A stretch of DNA of 64,000 nt, from positions 7,564,001-7,628,000 of the forward strand of contig CM057130.1 in NCBI GenBank assembly GCA_029964075.1, written 5' to 3'. Shown piece after piece: positions 12,301 through 24,300 of the stretch (position 1 is its first letter; every line of letters begins with the position of its first letter). This DNA is from Patiria pectinifera. Lineage: Eukaryota > Echinodermata > Asteroidea > Valvatida > Asterinidae. The position numbers and the translations under genes were made by a program. Under the pieces are notes generated by a model. The model was not told the origin of the DNA, searched no databases, and worked only from the letters and a program-made list of their open reading frames with translations.

Positions 12301-15300
12301 GTCAAAAATTTCAGTTTGAGTGAAACAGAAATAAATTATTGAAAGTGAGTATTGATAATTGTCCCCATTGCTGTCTTGGCAGAATTACCTTTGTGAGATG
12401 GTGGCCTCAGTTGTGGAAGTGCCTCAAGGCATTTTGGGTAAGGAGCACATCCTGTTCGGCAACATTGAGGAGATCTACAGCTTCCATAAAGAGTGAGTAC
12501 TTTGACATAATCCCCCACTCAGACTGGGGTCAGTGTGTTGATTCAGTCTAATTATCTTATGCGAAGAGAGTTTATGGTGTTAGGTTGTCTAGTCTGATGG
12601 GTACTCCCCTAGCCTTCTGGTTCCGTGATCTACGTTCAAAATCTTGCCTGGCCCAATTTTTGCATTGTGTTTTGTTTCCCAGGTTCGGGTTCAATGATTT
12701 TCTCAAAGAACGATTTTAGGTCTTGAAATTTTCTGAACCAAAAATGGTTTGAGAAAAGAAGGCCAAAAAGAATTTCTGGGTTTTTTTTAAAAAGTGTGAA
12801 AGTTTATCGTTTTATGGAGAGATGTTTTTGTTGTATTTTGAGTAAACAAGTTAGATTTAGTAGTTAGTAAGGTGGACGTCTGCTTCATACCAGTATATCA
12901 AGTGAAGTTTACTGGGTAGTGAATTTGTTAGGATAATGCTGACTGCCACACTGAAACTAAAATTGTTAATGCTATAAATTTCACACTGTTTCATTTTTTT
13001 TGTGAAGTGCTTTTTGGGAGACAGAATAGCTGTTTTTCCAAAAGCTAGACTGATGACCATTGAACGTTTACCCATGGATCATGAATTAATGTTTTGGATT
13101 CACTCTGGGTTTTGGTTTGAACAGTATCTTCCTGAAAGAGTTGGAGAAATACGAGGCCATGCCAGAGGATGTCGGCCATTGCTTTGTCACATGGGTAAGG
13201 AACAGAGCCAATTATTGGCTAATCCAGGGAACAAACTTAAAAGCTATTACTAAAGCAAAAACCACGCTGGCATACATGTTGAACGTATTTTTGAAATCAG
13301 GGCCCAATTCCATGGCTCCGCTAGCCACAAAACTCTGCGCTTACGATCACTGTTATGTGCTTACTGCGGCAGCAGAAAAATCCTGTGCTCACCCTGTAAG
13401 CACAGAATCCTTAGTTACGGGATGTACGCATGCGCATAAGCCCAAATTCCTTGCTAAACCATGAAATACGCTTACCGTAAGCACAAAATGTTCTGCTAAA
13501 GTAAGCGGGGAGTTTTTGCAAACGGTAAGCAGAGCCATAGGATTGGGCCCTGTTTGGTAATCTTATTGGTCGAAGGAGTATATTGAGTACAACCTGCGGG
13601 CAAGTGTGCTTCCACCTCAGTAATTCTTCAAACGTAGAGCACAAAATTGGTCACAGCTTTTTGTTTTGTTGGTAAGCCAATAATGAAAAGATCATTTGTG
13701 TTTTGCTAAGATTTATATAAGCACAGTCTTGAAAATTCTCATGGTACTTTTTTTTTTGTACAGGCGGACAAGTATCAGATGTACGTGACGTATTGCAGGA
13801 ACAAGCCTGACTCCAACGCCTTGTTGATGGACCAAGCTGGTAGCTTCTTTGAGGTAAGATCAGGAGTAGTACAAGGTGTAAAGAAAGATACAAAACCTTA
13901 AATAAGTGAAAAAATTGTAACCCATACTTCGTAGGTATTTTAGCTAGGATGCAACCTCAATCCTGCAAAATGCTCCAACTACCTCCATGTGAAAATTGCA
14001 TACAGCCTCAATCCTGCAAAATGCCCGGTTATTTCTTGAATGTGGTCCTTGGAGGGGTGACCACTGCCTCAATCCTGCAAAATCCTCTGGCTATGACTGT
14101 CAATAGGCTGAGGCAGAGGCAGTGACATCCTGGAGCAGTGCTGAGGATTTCAAGTATAATCTAGGCCTTCATTTATGCATGGCTGTGCATAAACAACACA
14201 AGGGCAGGCCTAAGACCTTGACACAGTGCATCCTCCAAAATCAGCCACACATTTTTGCCATATAGCCTCAATCCTGCAAAATCCTCCATTTTGCAAAGAG
14301 GATTTTGGAGGATTTGGTAAGGTTAGAGTTAATTACCTGCATTTTGTTATACATTATATATTTATTATATTTTTTTGGGGGGGGGTAGTTTAGTAAACTG
14401 ACTGAAATTTATTCACCAATATTTAAAAAGTAATAAAATGGATGATTTTTTTTTTTTAAATCAAAATGGATGATTTTTTTTTTAAATTTATGCATCAATA
14501 TTTAAAAAGTAATAAAATGGATGAATTAAGGCATTGAAATATTATAACTCATTTATATTTGCCTTCCAAGCAAATGGAAGGTTAAATAACTAACCTGTTG
14601 GGGTATTGATCTTTTGAAGATAACACTTTGTCGTACTTTGTGTGATATTCACAGGAGATCCAGAAGAAACATGGCTTAGGCTTGTCAGTCCAGGCTTACA
14701 TCATCAAACCAGTCCAGCGAATAACCAAGTACCAGCTGCTTCTCAAGGTAAATGTGACTGCATGGCAGAATCCATGGCGGGCATATCCGTATTCATCTGT
14801 CTTTCTTTTATCGGAAAAATCGTACATTCTGCAGCAATCCAAGACCAATTTGCAACTTTATGCCATCGTCTCTAGCTCGTATTCTTATCCTGAAGATAAT
14901 CATACATTCTTCATTGTTGATGTGAAGGTGTGCAGTACAATACATACAGGAAATGCATTCAGAAGCCTTTGGGCTCCATGCGCGAGCATAGAGGGCGCTT
15001 GTTTACCACTTGCGAAAGCCCAAGGACGGGAGACACCACATATGCGTACTGGTTCGTGCACGTATGGCGCAAAGTACACCTGACAAATTTTATAGGGCTC
15101 GTTCAATGACGGCCATCTCTGTAGGAGAAATGCAACTGCGTATTTTAAGCAATCAAGCATGCATTGCGATGTGTTAAAAATGTTCTAAACAAGCGCGCTT
15201 GTTGCTCGAAATGGGTTCGAAATACGATGCAGCCGATGCACTTGTCCACGTGTGGATGGTCTGTAGGAAATGACGTCATTTGAACGAGACCTATTCTAAA

Positions 15301-18300
15301 TGTGCAGAAAGCCATAGCTTCTTCGCGTCATCGGTTGTGTGTTCGAATGTCACCTCAAGTGGTTGCACCCGACTCTCCCTTCCTTACTGTTGAGGGGGCA
15401 CTTGCGCACGGAGCCCATACAAACAAACATCATTCACGGGGGGAAAACTCCCAAGAAGCTTACAAGCATAAACATGACTGTTCTTGATGCCTAGTGTACA
15501 ATGAATACAGATTTACAGTGTCTGCAAACGGATGTTAACCTTTTACCATTGCGCACTGCAAGATGGCCTTCCCTTGAAAAGAACTAGTATTGTGAATTTC
15601 TTCTGCTTTTTGGAGGTTTGTCGAGGATTTTAGACTTCAGATCTTGGTGTAAAAGTTAGTTACATGTACATTATTTTTCTAGAGTCTTATTGTTGTCTAT
15701 TAGATTGTGAAGCTGGTTTGAACAGTTTGGTAGAAAAAATCTGTAGTACGGTTTGTTTTCAAAATAGGCAGATTTCTATGTGTGGTTCAGGCAAGGGGAA
15801 TGGCATTTTTCTGACGTTATCCTTTGAGCTTCAAGATATTCTCTCGCATTTTGCAGTTAAAACAATTTAAGTGTTAGGATCAAACTTTATATTATAGATG
15901 TTTATATTCTGTCATAGGATCTGCTCGCGTGTTGTGAGGAGGGCAAAGGAGAGATCAGAGAGGCCCTTGAAGTCATGTTGATGGTGCCCAAGAAAGCCAA
16001 CGATGCCATTCACTTGAGCATGCTAGAAGGCATGAATGTAAGTAGATTGACTATTATAAGATAGAATTTTTGCGCCGGGGTGATATAAATCAAATTAGGT
16101 TTTGCCCTTCACCTACGTTTAAACACTGTATATGCGGTACCCGCTGCTATGTACATCAGATTCGAACCGGCCAACCGATCCCGTTAGCTCGGTGGTCGAG
16201 TGGTAAGACATCTGCACTAGAAAGCAGGAGGTCGCGAGTTTGAGTCCCACCCGAGTGATTTTTTTCCAACTTTCACTCGGAAGGTAACACACTGAGTATA
16301 CAGTGTTTATACGTAGGTGAAGGGCAAAACCTAAGTAGATAGACTGTTGGTTAGTTTGTCTCTCTTTCTGTCTGTCTATCTGTGGGTTGTTGTGAGGAGG
16401 GCAACGGAGAGATAGGGGAGGCCCGTGAAGTCAAGTTCAGGGTTCCCAGTAACTCTTTCCAGTAACTCAGTACCTGGAAATCAGGGAAAACTTGAAATGT
16501 TTTCCATTTTCCTAGTCAAGGAAATCTCAGGGAATTTGGCAAAAACACAACAAAAATCAGGGAAAACTCGAGGAATTTGACAGTATCCCAGATGGGAAAG
16601 GTTTTTGCCAGTTGGGCGCATGTGCATCCAGTGTCGTGTGTCCAAGTTGTGTCTATTGACTGACTGGCTATGGTGGCTTTTTAGTGATTAAGCAGTGCTA
16701 ATATTATCAGTGTCTTAGTTGCTTTGTTGCAGCAACCTTGTTAAACTGAAAATATTTCTTATGGAATTTTGGAAATTTCTCAGGGAAATATCAGAAAAAA
16801 CTAAAAAAAATATTGTCACGAAGACTTTCATAGAGCAGCTAAGCAGATAACATCGCTTAGGAAATTTAAGATCTAGGCACAAATTAGCTGGGAACCAGTT
16901 GCAAATAATGTACAGACAATGACATTTTGGCTGGTAACAGGTTATTGGTAAGCAAATATTTGCTGTGCTCATTTATTTTGTGCTTACCAACTCTGTCAGA
17001 ATGTCCCTTGGTTTTGAACAGAGTCGTTCAATTCCTTTACGATCAATCAATTAATTTTGGCTAAATCTGATTTCAGGGCAACATGGACGGAGAGGTCATA
17101 CTCCAAGACTCCTTCCAGGTCTGGGACCCTAAGCAGATCTTCCGGAAGGGTCGGGAGAGGCACATCTTCCTCTTCGAGCTCTTCCTCGTCTTCAGTAAGG
17201 AAGGGAAGGACAGCACGGGCAAGACCAAGTACATCTTCAAGAGCAAGTTGGATGTAAGTTGGATGATGAATCACAGCTTTTCTGTGTGTGTCTATATATG
17301 TGTGTGCATTCATTGGTTGCTCAGTTCTACTAAACAGTACATTGGATTAACTTCAAACTTGGAACAAGCATCAACCCTGATCCCAAGGTGTGCATATTAC
17401 TGTGCTGTCATTATGACATCAGCAGGTATCAAACTACAAGAGATTTTACAGGGAAAAAAATAACTACTTCATTCATTTATAACCATTAAGCGAAATCATT
17501 TATTAAGTTAATATTTTCTATTAAATGTGGCAGGCCATGCCTTTAGAAACCTTTTGAATCATGAGAGCTAAGTCACTTGACCTTTTTTGTGGCTAGATCT
17601 TTCTTCTCATGAATAAGGATGCGTCTCTCACAGATAGTTATAGGATAATGGTCAGGAGAATAAACGTTTAAAAAGAAGAATATCTTCTACAACATTACTT
17701 TTTAAACAAATTGTTTGTTGTTTGGTGTGCCCTGTATGTCATCTGGATTGTGTTTCTTCCATTTCGTCAAGGTTTTAGATGAAAGGGGGGGGTGTTGTCC
17801 ATGTCATAGCTGTTTTTTTTTTTTGATTTTTTTTTTGTTTTGTTTTTCTTACTGTGCAATTTCTATGTTTGTTCTTAGTTGTCATCTTTTTATTTTTAAA
17901 TTTTTTTTAAATATTTTACTGCTGTTACAAAACATGAAAACAACATGACGAATTGATAAATAATAAATAAATTGAATTGAATTGAATTGAATTGAAAACA
18001 GTTAACGGAATGCATAACAACAGGCTGATCCAAAAGAAAAAAAAAAGAGAAATGAAAGTAACATGAGCTGTAACCAAAGGTAGACCTAATTGCCTCAGAT
18101 TCACGTTTGTTACAAAAAAACACGTTTCACAAGTCTTCAATTGTGGAACAGTTGTCTTCGATTGGACCTCGTACTATTTGTAATATCAAAGCTGACCAAA
18201 GATTGGATTTTCCCTAGACTTCGGACCTTGGCATCACGGAACACATTGAGGGCGACAGTTGCAAGTTTGCATTGTGGACCGGGAGCACGCCGTCGTCTGA

Positions 18301-21300
18301 TAACAGGATAGTACTTAAGGTGAGTGAGACAATCCCAAAGCAAGAGACCCTTTCTCTTTTAAAAAATTTGACATATCTGTGTTAAAAATGATGCTCAGTG
18401 GGCCTGCAATTTTCCAAAAATATTTTGTAAAGTGAAGTATCATTTTTCAACTTATAATCCAAAGATAGTTGAAGAAAGATTCATTTTGAAGTTCACACCA
18501 AATAAACAAAAAGAAAAATGGTCTGTAGTTGCCTTAATTTCAGAGGCCTGTGTTTTCAGGGAGGGAGTTCCAAAGTTCGTAAACTTTATCTTTTCTTTTA
18601 CTTGTTGGTTCTTAAAACCCTCTTTTGCTAGACGTGGAGTTAGGCTCCATTTCAACTGTTGTTTATTTGCATTTGCTGTTGGTTTTTTTTTTTCATCCAA
18701 CTCTACACTGAAAATTTATTGGCCCCCTATTTCGAGTCCGAAAAGAGTGAAGGATGTACTTTATTATACAGATTTTTGGTGTCTTTGATATATTTTTTTC
18801 ACATATTTTAAACACAATTGAAAACTTCCAAACCCAGTGCAGAGCAGAGGACTGTCGTTTGTTTGCATCAGAGTTTGCAGGTTTTCAATTGCGTTTAAAA
18901 TGTGTGAAAAAATGTATATCAAAGATGCCAAAAATCTGTCTAAATAAAGTTTGAAAATAACCTTGTATCCATTGGCACTAGTTAAATTTGCATAAATAAA
19001 CCCAATTTTTAAGCAGCCTGAAAATACCCAAATAGAGTTGCAGCTGATTTCACGAAACTTTATGCAGTTGCGTAAGTCTTCTTGCGCCACAATTTATTGC
19101 GTAAGTCGCACAACATTTCAGTTACGAAAATATTTCAGTTATAACAATTTCACGAAAGTTTCAAAGTGCGTAAGTCAGCAACTTGCGCAACAAATTATGG
19201 CGTAATTTGCGCAAACATTTTAGTTGGTGTGTAAGTTGTGGCGTAGCGACTGAAAATGACCTATTTTACTAGCAAATCGTGATCGTCGTGGAGCCTGTTA
19301 TTACAAAACCTATCAAGGTTGATACAAGACGCTCACAGCTTTGTGTTTGAAGTAAATGAATTTCTATTTATCTTGTGGGTGTTTAGAGTTGCCATACGAT
19401 TCTGAAAAAAAGTCGGACGAAACTATTTTCAAAGTGGCGGGCGGGGTTGATTCAACGACTGTTTCATAAATAAACAAACCTAGACAAAAACAGTCATTGT
19501 TAATGCTGGTATTATTCTCGTCCAAGATGTTTAGATTAATTAAAACGATGCACAGCTGCGCCAAGTTTCGTGTAAAACGATTGTAAGTTTATTGCGCAGC
19601 TGCGCAATAAATATGTTGCATAAGTCCTAGCACGGTGTAAGCTATGTTTTGTGAAATCGGCTGTTTTAAAATTACCCTCATTGTTAGAAGCTCTGTTGTT
19701 GAACAATTATTACTTGGAATAAAGAATTTCGCATCTGCAATGTACATGATCACACTAATGATATCTGATATGTATTCCAATAATTTTTGACATGTATCAA
19801 GGCCTAATGTTGACCTTAAGAAATTCGTTTGTAAGATGTACCTTTTCAAAATTTCAACACACCTCATCAATTTAGATTTTTTAAAATTCTTCTACGTTTC
19901 CATAGTGTATACAGTACGTGTTAATGCACATTTTGTCAGTACAATCCTACTTTACTTAGGTGTTCCGTTATGATCTTTACCAGCACTATGTCAACAAATT
20001 CCGCTTTAGCAGTTTGTGCATAAACTCATCCGCACTTGACCTTTAAAAATCTCATTGGAAATTCATTTTCAGTTCTCATTCACACCTTCACATTACCCGT
20101 GCACAGACTTGGGCATGACGCTTGATGTAGTTTGGGAGACATTATGCAAGTTCAGGAAGCGTTCATTTATCGGAGAACTCGTTCAAACCATGTGATTTTA
20201 TTCTCACTCCCGACAATCGAATCTCGGAGCCCAATTAGAGTTCATTAGATTAGGATGCTGGAAAAGCTTGTCACGTACATGTACGGGAGGCAAGCCAGCC
20301 AAGTTGGAAGCTGACCCAGTTACAACTCCGATTGGTTTTTAAAGGGGTTTGCCGTTGTTAGAATTTCTGTGAGGGTTCTGTTTAGGGCTGGCAAGCCATG
20401 TTGACAGCTGACCCGATTGTGAATGGAAGCCCACGTTGGAATGCCATGAGGGTAGAGTTGCGCTGGGGGTAGGCTAGTCAGCTGGGTAGAAATTGACCCA
20501 GTTAGCACGCTGATTGGTATGAAAGGGCTTGCCCATATTGGAATGCTTACATGTAAGGGTTTTATATAGGCATTGTCAGGTATTTCCAAAGCTGACCCAC
20601 TTTATACAAAGGCTGACCCGTGTTGGAATGCCACAATAGTTGCACTAAGAGAGTTAACAAACCAGCTGGTTGGAACCTGACCCAATTAGCAAAATGATTT
20701 ATATTGAAGGGAGTGCCCAGGTTGGAAAAATGTAAAAGTTGTACTGAGGCACAGCCAGATTTAATGTATACAATGACTGTCAGTATCAAGGGGCTTGCTT
20801 ATGTTGGATTGCCGCTAGGAATGTACTCATGATCGGCTAGCCAGCTAGTTGGAACCTGACCCAGTTACAGTGCAGAATGGTATTAAAGGGTTTGCCCAGG
20901 TTGGAATGCGTTAAGAGTTGCACAGATGGCTTGCCAGCCATATTGGAACCTGACCCAGTAACAAAACTGAATGGTATTAAAGGGCTTGCCCAGGATGGAA
21001 TGCCAGCCATATTGGAACCTGACCCAGTTCAAATGAGTAGGAGTTGTAAAGGGCTTGCCCAAGTAAGGTTGCCCAAGTCCCAAGATTTCCAATGAAGGTT
21101 TGAAAGTCGGCATGGAACTCAAGCTCACTACACTGGAAATTGCCCATGTAGGAATGCTACAGGGTTATCACCGAAAGTAACTGTACGGCTTTATAAAAAA
21201 GGACAATTTGTACTTGTTTGAATTTATTGGAGAATGAAAGAAATGTCGACAATGCAAACTGAATAACAACATTTATTGCAAAAGATGAAATGACACTCAA

Positions 21301-24300
21301 CAGAAGAGAAATATTTGGTACATGTTATATTCAGGAATTAAATGAATTAATGTAAGGGAAGGGCAAAATCGCTCCCCCCCCCCACAATTTCGTTTTTTAA
21401 ATGACGCAGTTCTTGAAATTGTCACGCTCCCTTTTTGTGTGCCATTTAGCTCACACTGGTGATTTAATGGTCATGAAATTTATTAAACATGAAACAAATT
21501 TTGAAAAGATATTCATTTGTTATTATTTTTTTTAATAGGAGGCATTTCACCTGTACAAATTAGACTTTAGCTAAATATGTATTCATTGGAATAATCATTC
21601 ATAGATCTTGTTTTAAATTTTCTGCAAATTGACTGCTCTGCGTTGCCAGTCTTAACTTGGTTCAGTCTGTCAGTCTCCCTTGTAGTTCATGTTGAACATT
21701 GACATATTTCTAATGATATGCCCGTGTCTGTAAGGTGTGGCACTAATAGCACGTTTTACATATAATATTTCCCGATAACATGAGACTCCAGGCATGTGTG
21801 ATGAAGGCAATGGTCTCCAATCTCGCATCGACTGACAGAAGAAAAAAAAAGAACATATGCCTCAGGAATAGAATTTCTGCCTTGGAATATTCAGTTGCAA
21901 AAAAAAAAAAAAAGCAAAAAAAAAAAAAATCTGTCAACAGAAGTCATTCTTTTTTAAACCTGTCGCAAACCCACACTGGCTGAAACTGGATTGAATTTCA
22001 AGTTCTAAAGATGAAAACACCCCCGGGACTTTGTCCACTTTTGTGCGAAGAAAAACGCAGTGGAAAATGTTCCCTCTTGGAAGGAATAGCGGGGGCGCGC
22101 TCTTTTTTGTACTTCGTGTTCGGTTGCCGGCGGCGCTCACAAACATTTACAGACAAAAACAGTTAGCTTACCCAGATCAGGTCGGGTTTAGTTCGGTTTT
22201 TATGAAGCGTGCCTTTTTTTTTCTTTTCTTTTGTTAGCACTTCTATTTTCGGCACAAGCTTCACCTAAATTACCAATTGCTGAATTGTGGACACCGTATC
22301 TAATGATTTTGAGAACTGTTTTTATTGATTTTAGCGAATATTCTCACACTCATAACAAAGGAATAAAATATTAATGAAAGGAAGTTGATAATTGAAACAA
22401 ATCAACAAAAAAAAATTAAATTCACAGAAAATTGCTCAAAATAATAAATTCTTTAAGTCACCTCGTGCACTGTTACAGGAGAAATGTAGTGAAATTTCCA
22501 GTTGGAGACTTTCTTTAACACTACTTGTCATGTTCCTCCACACTAATTTATTGTGTTTATAGCGCCTTGAGCGCCTTAATAGGTGGATATGTGCGCTTTA
22601 TGAATCTTCATTATTATTATTATTACTAATTCCCTTTTTTGTAATTTTTTCTTTCCGAGAAGACACACAGTGTGGAGAAATTGAGAAGAAAAGAATCAAG
22701 ATTTTCAACATTTTACTCAATTTTTAAATTTTTTAAATTAGACTGTGTATTGTGAATGTCCATTTGTGAAAAAAAGGCTCTTTGTTACTTCAGTATTTCA
22801 GAGAATGTTTGATGCTAGCATTTAACAAGCAACAAGTTGACGTTAATCTTAGATACCTACACTAAGCGGATTTGCCTTTCGTCGCAGGGGCCCAATTTTA
22901 TGGCGCTTATTTGAAAACTTTCCTGCAAAAATTACCTACATTCATGTCTGAAGTTTTGTAAAAAAGAGTAATAAAAAGAGTACATTAGAAAAGCAGTACT
23001 TTGTAAAAAAAAGAATGATAAATTGGCAAGGTACTACCTAAAATATATTATTTTAGTAGTTGTATTCCTACATAAGTGAAAACAGTACTTGCTCCACGTC
23101 ATTGGCTTTAAAAAAAGAAAAAAGAAATTAAAATCTGATGTTTGAAAAATAATTAATTGGCAAGGTACTACCTAAAATATATTATTTTAGTAGTTGTATT
23201 CCTACATAAGTGAAAACAGTACTTGCTCCACTTCATTGGCTTTAAAGTTTTGTGTGTGTGTGTGAAAAAACTCATTGGGATGCTCATAACTGATCTGATG
23301 TCTGAATTAGCAGCCAGAAAGAAGAATCTGCATTCACTCTGTAATAAAAATGTAATATTTGCCCCCCCCCCCATCAAGTTCTTGTTAAATTTACATCTCA
23401 CCGAAGAAAAGTTCTATCATCTTGTATCAAATGTAGTTCAGTAGCCAAAAAAAGTCAACAGCCACCACCTTATGAAAATGAATCGCAAAGAGTAATTTTA
23501 CACCTTATATGAAATAATCAGTTCAATGGTTTCTAACGTTTTTGTCCATGGAGTTTTGTTGTTGGTTTCGAGTGACCAGCTGGGGAATTGTTATAAAATC
23601 TGTTTGTCTAAACCAGCACAAGTACGCAAATCAGTGACTCCCATCTTCACCCTAGAGACAGCATTCTGAGAAGGAGGCTCCGTTGTGGACTGCGTACCGA
23701 AGCAAAGTGGAGATTTTATCACCATTAAGGCACGCATTTACAAAGAAATCCTGTGTAATATGATTTGTAGGTATTGTAGGCCATGTCATGTGACAGGCAG
23801 TCACTAACTGGCAGAATCGCCACCCAAGTATCTTTTAACATTTTCTCTCCGTGCTGTATACTGTTGAGTGGGCATTTAAAAATATGTTTACATATCTTTC
23901 AAGTAGCAAACATACGTAGCAAAGAATAGAGCACAGTTGACGATTAGCATCACTCTGTCATAAATCTTTCCCGATTCTCTTGCCGACTAGGAAAAATAAA
24001 TAAATAAAATAAATTGTACATGTAAATCTTATATAGCACTTTCCATCATATCAACAATCTAAAAGCGCTCTGCAATTATTCCTCCGTTCATGAGGCCGTG
24101 AGACCACATAATCTAATTCTTTAAAGGTATAGTCCAACATTTGTAATTTGTGCATTTTGTTCGTTTGAAGCAACAAACGTGCTCAAAATCTAAAGAAGGG
24201 TATTGAACAACTAACCTGATGAAGTTTCAGCTCAGCTTCAGCTGTATATTCCGAGAAAAACAGCATTCTAGGATCTCAATTTCAAATCAAAAGTTGCTGA

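Larger units (their letters stand above)
16038..17076 (+). other. intron o-p
   Basis: Contains an inverted-repeat element with a SINE core (16096-16334), a pseudo-exon (16388-16453) and AT-rich sequence. Confidence 0.8.

Noticed and set aside
16190-16262. tRNA gene
   Set aside because: A and B boxes are present, but the acceptor and anticodon stems do not fold and the same core recurs in SINE copies.
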